Positions 57,149 to 64,000 of a DNA stretch of 64,000 nucleotides are shown here, one piece after another. This DNA is from Coffea arabica (lineage: Eukaryota; Streptophyta; Magnoliopsida; Gentianales; Rubiaceae). Location of the stretch: contig NC_092323.1 in assembly GCF_036785885.1 (NCBI RefSeq), forward strand, positions 18,112,501 to 18,176,500. The letters are read 5' to 3'. Position 1 is the first letter of the stretch; the number at the start of each line of letters is the position of its first letter. The position numbers and the translations under genes were made by a program. The notes beneath the pieces were generated by a model. That model ran no database searches, was not told the origin of the DNA, and saw only the letters and a list, made by a program, of their open reading frames with translations.

Positions 57149-58840
57149 TGAGTTTTGGTGGAAATTGATGAGTTTCATCAAGATGGTTTCTTGAGTCAGT
57201 ACTGTGAAGTCCACGGAATGGGAAGCCTTATAGTCTTTAGCTAACTTTTTCTCATGTGGGTACGACATGGAAGAGGACAACACACACGCCTGAAGCTACA
57301 TTAAATTTCAGGGATAATTTCAGACCTCCCTTCAAATTTGAAAAATTATAGAAGCCTCCCCCAAAAAGTATGTTTTAGTAACAAATGGTGACGTAAGCAC
57401 AAAAAAGTCTAATGAATATCCCGTACTGCCCCAATTTGATTTAACAAACAAATTAAATGACAAAATAAATCAAATATCAACATTACTTATTAAGTAAAAA
57501 ATTTTAAGGCAGCTCTTCCTTGCACCAAATTTAGGTCATGTTTCAAGGCATTATTTTTAATGTTTGGACTTCTTTTTCCTTTTTTTTTGCTAATAAATTA
57601 TGAAGAAATTGTTTTTAATAAATGCATCCCTACTAATCAGTTATTTATAAAACTAAGTAGAAAATCCATTTAAATGACCTAAGAATTGAATACAATGTAT
57701 TACTAATTGAGATGGGGTTAAAGCTTTTGGATAAAGAAATATTTCCGAGATGTGGTTTTCTTTTTCCTTTACACCCACTTTTCACTTAAGATTTGTAAAA
57801 TTGTTAAAACTATTATAGACTTTTTATAACACCAACGAAGACCAGTGTAATTTTTTAAATCTCAAGTCAAGAAAAGTCGCTAAATTGTTAGAAACCTCAA
57901 GAGAGATTTATGAAACTATTTCTAAAATTGTAAGGATCCGGAGCCCTTCCACATTTGAGTTCTGTCCAATTGGATAAACTAACACAATTTTTATATAAAC
58001 TGATATATTATTGGTGTAATCGTGAGGTTTACATCAACTTCGTTATTATGAAAAAAATTGTAGTATCAATTTATAAATTCTAACAATTCACACAACTAGC
58101 TAGACACGATGGGAACGGGGAGGCCCTATGTCCTATCAAACTTGTGGCGGAAGGTGAGCGAAAGAAACACGACTTTGACTGCAGCCGGCGGGTTGACTTC
58201 AAGTCGTCGGATGAGTACATATTAGAGTGCGGATTCCATTTCCCAGTAGAGATTAATAGTTGACGGAATGCAGCGCCCACAAGTATGAATTTTTATTTTT
58301 ATTTTTATTTTTTTTAGGGCAGTGTTGTTTAAGCAAAAATCAGGACTATCAGTTACAAATTATATCCTTTATTCTGTCTCAAATTAAGAAATCTTTTGTG
58401 ACTGAGAAAAAGTTTTGTAGGCTTTAGGATTCTTGTGTCCTAGCTCCCTATGTTGATGCTTTTTTCTGTTGAAAAGTTTCAAAAGTGTTTTTATTTTTTT
58501 CTTTTTGATGGGTGGAAAAGTCAGGAAATAATTACTGAATTGCATTTTTCTGAATTTTTTGTAGAAAAATTTCACAAGTATGGAAGTATCTTTAGCTAGG
58601 TGCAAGGAGTTCAACTACAAAGATAAAAAGTAAGAAGGGAAAAGAAATTTCAATTGCAAATTAAAAAATAACTGACAATAATCATCGCAAGATAAAAGCT
58701 TGTAAAGGTATCGAAGGAGAATTGGACCACTCTTCAATTGTCTGTTGGCACGTTCAGGCAAGTTGGAGCAAAAAAAAAAAAAAAACCCGATGAAATTGCA
58801 TTTTTTTTAATCCTCTCACCCGCTCCAACATCCTTCTTTT
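57149..58840. other. Kinase 5' flank and intergenic DNA
   Basis: 57310-57420 starts GGGATAATTTCAGACCTCCC and resembles the left end of the fold-back element at 59982, so an old fragment of that family sits within about 160 bp of the kinase start. 58080-58290 is distinctly GC-richer than its surroundings, but its open frame (minus strand) matches no known family. The rest is AT-rich without genes. Confidence 0.45.
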
Positions 58841-59189
58841 TAGGGGTGCAAACGAATCGAGTCGAGTTGAGTTTTGACATAATCGAGTCGAGTCTTAATT
58901 TAATTTTATTAAACTCGACCTCGAATTGGACAAACTACCAATTTAAAGCTCGAACTCGAAAAATAAATAATAATTTTTTTTATTTTTAAAAAAATAAATA
59001 TTAGAAATATATAATTTTAATAGTAAAATAAAAATAAAAATATATATATATACTTGAGTTCACAAACCAACTCGTGAACTAACGAGCTTGATATTTTTAA
59101 ACTTAAACTCGAGCTTGATTTGATCAGTTTGAGCTCGACTTGAGCACTCATGAGCCACTCGCGAGCAGTTCGATTTGTTTGCAACCCTA
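58841..59189. mobile_element. Mutator-like MITE, 349 bp
   Basis: The left end TAGGGGTGCAAACGAATCGA and the reverse complement of the right end TAGGGTTGCAAACAAATCGA match at 18 of 20 positions. CTTCTTTT (58833-58840) and CTTCTTAT (59190-59197) flank it, an 8-9-bp target duplication with one change. CGAGTCGAG/CTCGA words recur near both ends. Non-coding. Confidence 0.8.
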
Positions 59190-59197
59190 CTTCTTAT

Positions 59198-59981
59198 TTC
59201 TGACTATCACACACAAAATTTGAACTCCGAACTCGATGAAATTGCTTGAGTGAAAGCACAATTTAAAAAAAAAAAAAAGAAAAAATCTTTCAAGTGAAGC
59301 ACATCCATTGCAAATTTGCACATGTGCGACTCAAAATCATTGGCAAATGATAGTGTAGTTGGGCCAAGTCTTAAACCTATTTATATGCTGTCACCATCCC
59401 ACTGTATTTGTTGATAGTTACTCCGTCACTAAGTTGTTTCACTGCTCAAAATGGTAGAAGTGACCCGTTTGAATTATTATCTTTTAAAATTTTTATAAAA
59501 AAATATATTATAATAATTTGATATATATAAAATAAAAAATTAATTAATAAATGTGTTCATATAAAATATAAAAGTTATTTTGGAAAAAAAAAAGATTTTT
59601 CAAACATAAGCTTGGGTTAAAAACACCAAACTCTTGGTGACTGCGTAGTGCTTCGTGTGCCTGTGTGGCATACTGTAACTAACAATACATTCTACATAAG
59701 TCACTAATTGAAAGCAGGTGCGTTTGATAAAATTAAATTCTGAAAATTAAAATATAAAATTTAGATTGATTAATTTATTGAATTGTTAAGTACTAAATTT
59801 GATATATTTAAATGTATATCAAATTAAGTGATGAATGAATAACTTATCACTTATTTTTAGGAGAAAATTTTGCCTAAAAAATTCGGTTTCATTAAATTTA
59901 TTCAGATGTTTAATTTTTTGTTATCAAACTAGTCTAAATATTTTAATATTTGAATCTATTAAGCAAGTGCTGAATTGAACT
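59198..59981. other. Intergenic AT-rich DNA
   Basis: Includes A-runs near 59264 and 59585 and TATATA words near 59500-59530. No gene seen. Confidence 0.4.
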
Positions 59982-61010
59982 AGGGATAATTTCAAAAATT
60001 GCTCCTGAGATTTTTGACAATTTCACTAGCCTCCCCTGAAGTTTATAAAATTACACAAACCTCCTCTGAGGTTAAGGTTTTGATAACAAAATTAGTCCAA
60101 TTTAAAAAAGTAACATTAAAAAAGTACTTTAAGGAGAGAGATGAAACTTTTATTCTATAAATACCCTTTATGCATGTACATAAGTCGTATTAGTAAAAAA
60201 ATAAAAATAATTAAAAGTTAGAAACAATTAATACACATATTTAACCACTAAAAAAGTTCACATTTAATAAATTAGACAACACAGATAAGTAACAAAACTA
60301 CACTCATGATTACAAGATTTAGCAAAATAGACTGGTCATCTCTTTTAATAATGATTCTTGTAATTTTGAACAGAAAAATTTTCGAATTTTGCCTTTTTCC
60401 CCTCCTTTCAGTTTTCTTTGAAATTCTTAAAGTTGTGACAATTGTAAAGTAATTTTATGGAAATAAAGGAGGCAATTGTAAAGTAATTTCATGGAAATAA
60501 GGGAGAAAGAAGAGAAAAGAAAAAGACAAAATTTGAAAATTTTTCAGTTCAAAATCACAAGAATCATAGCAAACATTAAATTAAAAGATATGACTAGTCT
60601 GTTTTATTAAATATTGTAATCATTAGTGTAGTTTTATTACTTATTTGTGTTGTCTCATTTATTAGGAGAGAAAAGACAGACAAAATTTTAAAATTTTTCT
60701 GTTCAAAATCATAAGAATCATAGCAAACATTAAGTTAAAAGAAATGACTAGTTTGTTTTACTGAATTTTGTAATCATTAGTGTAGTTTTATTAGTTATCT
60801 GTGTTATCTAATTTATTGAATGTGAACTTTTTGAGTGGTTAAATGTGTGTATTAATTGTTTCTAACTTTTAATTATTTTTATTCTTTTACTAATACAACT
60901 TATATACAAGCATGAGGGGTATTTATATAATAAAAGTTTCATCTTTCTCTTTAAAGTACTTTTTTAATGTTACTTTTTTAATTGGACTAACTTTATTATC
61001 AAAACCTTAA
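59982..61010. mobile_element. Fold-back MITE with long inverted arms, right end missing
   Basis: The left arm (from AGGGATAATTTCAAAA) through about 60420 is matched in inverted orientation by 60510-61010. For example GTTTTGATAACAAAATTAG near 60090 pairs with CTAACTTTATTATCAAAAC near 60988, and AATAAATTAGACAACACAG with CTGTGTTATCTAATTTATT. The right arm stops after CCTTAA, so the outermost 85-90 bp of the left arm has no partner. The right arm also has an internal tandem duplication of 156 bp (60511-60666 and 60667-60826). Non-coding. Confidence 0.8.
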
Positions 61011-61018
61011 TCACAAAT

Positions 61019-61747
61019 CAGGGGCGGATTAAAGGTGGGGGCACGGGCTCCCACTGCCCCCCTTAAATTTCTATAATACTTATATAATTTTGATATAATT
61101 TTAAGTGTGACCCCAGAGTTTTCTTAGAAAAGATGTGAAAAAATTACGTAATTTTTTAAGTTAGTTCATAAACTAAAATTCTAAAAAGAAATGTGGGGCA
61201 CAAATTCCATTTGAAATAAGATTAAAAAAAAAGCCTTTTCATTTCAACAAGCAAGTACCAATCATATCATTCATTTTCTTTGGATCCTACTCCCCAATTT
61301 CCCTTCCTTCCTTTGGTCCCCCATTTTTTCCCCACAGTCGAGAGTCACTATCTTCCACAACCAAGCAGCTAGTTACTCTTTCTTTTGATCAATTCATCTA
61401 ATCATATCATTTACTTTCTTTGTCCCCACTTCCCAATTTTCCTTCCCTCCACTGATTCCCCATTTTTCCCCCACAATCGAGAGCCATTCTTACTTCCACA
61501 GCCAAGTTAGTTATTAAAATATAAAAACTCGCAATGAGCAATTGTAAATAGTTTAGTTTGTTTTTGAAATAAAATTATTATTACATTAATAATTTTGAAT
61601 TTGTCTTTTTATATTTTTCATGGAATATATGCATCATTTGTACTTGTTGGTGAATTTTTTTTTCGCTTAAAAAATTAGAAAAAGAGTAGATAAAAAATTT
61701 TAGTGTTGATTTTGCCCCATTAAGAATTTTTTCTGGCTCCGCCGCTG
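61019..61747. mobile_element. hAT-like non-autonomous element, 729 bp
   Basis: Ends CAGGGGCGGATT and (inverted) CAGCGGCGGAGC, flanked by a perfect 8-bp duplication TCACAAAT (61011-61018 and 61748-61755). CAG termini with an 8-bp target duplication are typical of hAT. The interior repeats ATCATATCATT...CTTTCTTT...CCCAATTT...CCCCCATTTTT in two diverged copies (about 61260-61370 and 61395-61510). No transposase. Confidence 0.88.
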
Positions 61748-62008
61748 TCACAAATGTACTTCCCCAGTGGCGACTTCTAAAGTGAATGGTGCTGGAAAAA
61801 AGATAAAGCATATTGCAACTAACTACTAGCAAACTTGAAGAAAACTCAATGATCTGACAATGACAGAATAGTGAAAGTGCATTATACAGTAGTGCTTTCA
61901 ATCTTATTACCAACCGAAAATTCAGACTCAGAATCATATGAGGTCCCACCCCGAAAAGCTATTTACCCGTTCTTTGGAAATTTACTCAGCCATGACAAGT
62001 CCAATCCT

Positions 62009-62015
62009 TATATAA
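62009..62015 (+). promoter_or_regulatory. TATA box of peptide gene, copy B
   Basis: TATATAA at the position matching 53524-53530. Confidence 0.6.
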
Positions 62016-62139
62016 TGATCCCAGGTTCGATTGGCTTAGGCCAAGCACAGAGATGCTGCACCAATTCTGCAGCTTCAATACCAACAGCTGATCACACTTG
62101 TTATCAAGCCGTGAGCTGGAGGGAATAGGACACACAAAC

Positions 62140-62376
62140 ATGAGAAGCATATGGGCGATGCTGATTCTATTAGTCACTCTTCAATGTACATTTCTCCCAT
62201 GTCATATTGACTCTAGAATTCTTCTTTCCACTCATGCAGCAGAGAATGAGATTGCAAGCCCTGAAGTTCCCTGGAAATCTGATCCATGGGAGAGCATAAG
62301 AAGCCACTTTGGCAGGAGATTCAGAATGCGTTACCTAGCTTCTGGCCCAAATGGAAGGGGCACCGGGCACGAGTGA
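62140..62376 (+). CDS. PIP-like secreted signalling peptide precursor, copy B
   Basis: 78-aa paralogue of the gene at 53655. By eye five nucleotide differences in the coding frame: three silent and two changing residues (Ser58 to Gly, Ser65 to Tyr). Both replacements fall in or beside the basic stretch before the motif; the signal peptide and SGPNGRGTGHE end are unchanged. The Tyr at 65 sits three residues before the motif, where processing or modification could differ. The frame is intact and the upstream TATA is kept, so it is probably functional. Confidence 0.75.
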   Translation: MRSIWAMLILLVTLQCTFLPCHIDSRILLSTHAAENEIASPEVPWKSDPWESIRSHFGRRFRMRYLASGPNGRGTGHE

Positions 62377-63251
62377 AATTTGTTTCTACTTGGAGTTTGC
62401 CAATGAAAGTTGATTTCCATTTCCTTTTCAGTGTTCGAATAGAGTCCAACAATGAACTGCTGCATGTTATGCGCATTCCATTTTATGTATCAAGAAAATT
62501 CTTATCAAGTAACTGCCCTACTCAGCAAGCAATTGCTGACGAGTCTTTTATCTTTTTCACGTTGCAATAGCTATTATCAGAACTAGCTATTTCAGAATCA
62601 TTCTGATTTTTTTTTTGGTTACAACCATGTAATAGCAGAAGTATTCTTTTAGTTTATCTCCATAGGAAGTTTTTCCTTGATCTTTTCCGTGTATTTATTT
62701 TAGCCTCTGAAAGGTCCTTCAGACTTGGTCGGATTCAAGTTTCTAGCTTTCTAGTCAAAGCTGTAAAAGAGGTAGCAACACCGATATGAGGAATCTCATT
62801 CCCTTCCTAAAAATTGCTAAACTTAATAAGTTTTTGGTAGTAGCTCAGCTTGCATTCCTTAAAAATTGAACAACTTGCTAATGCACTACGGGAAAGATTC
62901 AAAACATTTCTCAAACAGCAGTTGGTATCCTCTGTACTACTACTCGGTGCCAAATTCAGTGCCAATCTCACTTATCACGTGATGATAGAAGAAATTTTAA
63001 TAAATAGCACATGACAAATTAAATAAACAAGACACTTGACATAAATATAGAAGTGACACTGAATTGCCACTGAAAAAGTGACACTGAGGATCCCGTGTGC
63101 TCAAACAGGCAATGGATCTACACGGTTACAGCAAGGTAAGAAGAGCAATGCTGAGTAATTTTACAAGCTATTTATTGTTTTATTAACTACTTCTCTTGAG
63201 AGACTGCAATGGAACTTCAGTTCTGAAAGCTAGAATGTAATCACTTGTACA
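62377..63251. other. Convergent 3' intergenic region, copy B
   Basis: Homologous to 53892-54580 apart from the MITE at 62919-63100. The frame that runs to 54121 in copy A is altered here by a TAG near 62568, as expected for non-coding sequence. Confidence 0.6.
62919..63100. mobile_element. hAT-like MITE, 182 bp, absent from copy A
   Basis: Bracketed by TCAAACAG (62911-62918 and 63101-63108), while copy A has a single TCAAACAG at 54431. The terminal 40-odd bases are imperfect inverted repeats (GGTATCCTCTGTAC against GGGATCCTCAGTGTCAC; both run on to AATTCAGTG). The 8-bp duplication points to hAT. Non-coding. Confidence 0.92.
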
Positions 63252-64000
63252 TCATCTAGCATCCTCCATCCTTAGCTGAGAGAACACCTCACTAGGATTT
63301 GTGCTACTTCTCTCAATATTAGCATCTGAGCCAATTTCATCTTCACTACTCATGGCAATGCTGTGAGAAGGCAAGCGGCGAATTCCTGGCAATGGCAAGT
63401 TGTTGGAAACATCCGTGTTGCTGCCCTCATGCGATTGTTCTGGAACTGCAGTGTGCTGAAGCTGCAATGCATACTCAAGATCCCACAACACATCAGCCAT
63501 ATTAGGCCTATCAACTCCACATTCTTTTAAACACTTCTCAACAGTTTCCCCATATCTGCTCAATGAATTCGAGTTGATCTTACCAACAAGAAAAGGGTCA
63601 ATGATTTTGTGAAGTTCTCCTTCCATTAGACAAGACATTCCCCAGTCAGCCAGGTTTACTTGCTGCCTGGGAAGCGAGTTGTCAATGGCTGGCCTTGCAC
63701 AAAGCACTTCAAGAAGTACAACCCCAAAACAGTGCACATCAGATTTTTTAGTTAATTGAAGGCATCTAAAGTACTCAGGGTCAAGATAACCAAAGCTGCC
63801 TTTCACCTCTGTACTGACATGGCTTTGTTCAAGAGGACCTAATCTTGAAATACCAAAATCGGCAACTTTAGCCACATAATGCACATCTAGCAGAATATTT
63901 GTTGACTTCACATCCCTGTGAATAATTGAACCACCTAGACCAGTATGAAGGTAGTGTAGACCTTTTGCTGCATCAATGCACAATTGAAGCCTTCTATTCC
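63252..64000 (-). CDS. CrRLK1L receptor-like kinase, copy B, C-terminal part
   Basis: About 250 C-terminal residues of a paralogue of the kinase at 54581; the frame is still open at the right edge (WNRRLQ), so the gene continues beyond it. Visible motifs: [33 protein letters not shown], then the C-lobe and the tail ending RMEDAR. Differences from copy A are few: VHCFGVV instead of VYSFGVV, FLVGK instead of LLVGK, NSLPRQ instead of NLLPRQ and one extra Ser in the tail (SSEDEIG). No stop or frameshift is seen. Tyr to His in the kinase C-lobe (SDVYSFG to SDVHCFG) alters a strongly conserved motif and could weaken activity. Whether the N-terminal ectodomain is intact cannot be seen. Confidence 0.9.
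   Translation of the reverse strand, partial: NRRLQLCIDAAKGLHYLHTGLGGSIIHRDVKSTNILLDVHYVAKVADFGISRLGPLEQSHVSTEVKGSFGYLDPEYFRCLQLTKKSDVHCFGVVLLEVLCARPAIDNSLPRQQVNLADWGMSCLMEGELHKIIDPFLVGKINSNSLSRYGETVEKCLKECGVDRPNMADVLWDLEYALQLQHTAVPEQSHEGSNTDVSNNLPLPGIRRLPSHSIAMSSEDEIGSDANIERSSTNPSEVFSQLRMEDAR

Larger units (their letters stand above)
61748..64000. repeat. Segmental duplication, copy B
   Basis: Second copy of 53263-55326, differing by scattered substitutions, a few small indels and one 182-bp MITE insertion. It continues past the right edge. Confidence 0.95.

Noticed and set aside
54581..57268. Longer kinase start at 57268 or 57178
   Set aside because: These ATGs place 30-40 non-hydrophobic residues before the signal peptide; ATG 57148 gives the normal CrRLK1L N-terminus.

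Overview
The window is nuclear DNA of a eudicot plant. Its coding exons are separated by long AT-rich introns with GT/AG borders, its proteins read as plant orthologues (histone deacetylase HDA19, Golgi tether subunit COG2, CrRLK1L receptor kinases, a PIP-like signal peptide), and most of the remainder is transposon-derived. No bacterial, organellar or viral gene block was seen, and the species cannot be named from the sequence. All homology statements come from reading translations by eye.

Layout. 1-5.5 kb: 5' half of an HDA19-type histone deacetylase on the minus strand, with a TATA box and a 5'UTR intron; its 3' exons lie off the left edge. 6.0-7.9 kb: a fold-back element with a pyrimidine-rich left part and a purine-rich right part, then a terminal-inverted-repeat MITE. 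10.3-13.4 kb: a dead PIF/Harbinger transposase split by a 5'-truncated L1-type LINE. 15.5-16.9 kb: a MYB/SANT-like remnant on the same strand, possibly the partner ORF of that element. 17.1-25.1 kb: a very young non-autonomous LTR retrotransposon whose 3.64-kb LTRs enclose only 690 bp. 25.1-32.7 kb: AT-rich DNA with no recognisable gene. 32.7-35.4 kb: a solo LTR with a perfect 5-bp target duplication. 37.5-38.8 kb: a non-autonomous Helitron carrying a possible B3-domain fragment.

40.3-50.1 kb: a complete 12-exon COG2 gene (763 aa) on the plus strand. 51.3-51.8 kb: a poly(A)-ended retroposon with a perfect 21-bp target duplication. 53.3-57.1 kb: a convergent pair, a 78-aa secreted peptide precursor with a PIP-like C-terminal motif (plus strand) and an intact intronless CrRLK1L receptor kinase (minus strand). 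The same pair is repeated 8,485 bp further on (61.7 kb to the right edge, kinase cut by the edge). Between the copies lie several non-autonomous DNA transposons; one hAT-like element sits exactly on the duplication breakpoint and another hAT-like MITE distinguishes the two copies.

How the genes relate. HDA19 (chromatin) and COG2 (Golgi trafficking) are independent housekeeping genes. The peptide/receptor-kinase pair is the one place where neighbours could plausibly share a signalling role. That is an inference from linkage and co-duplication, since known PIP peptides are perceived by an LRR kinase (RLK7) rather than by CrRLK1L proteins.
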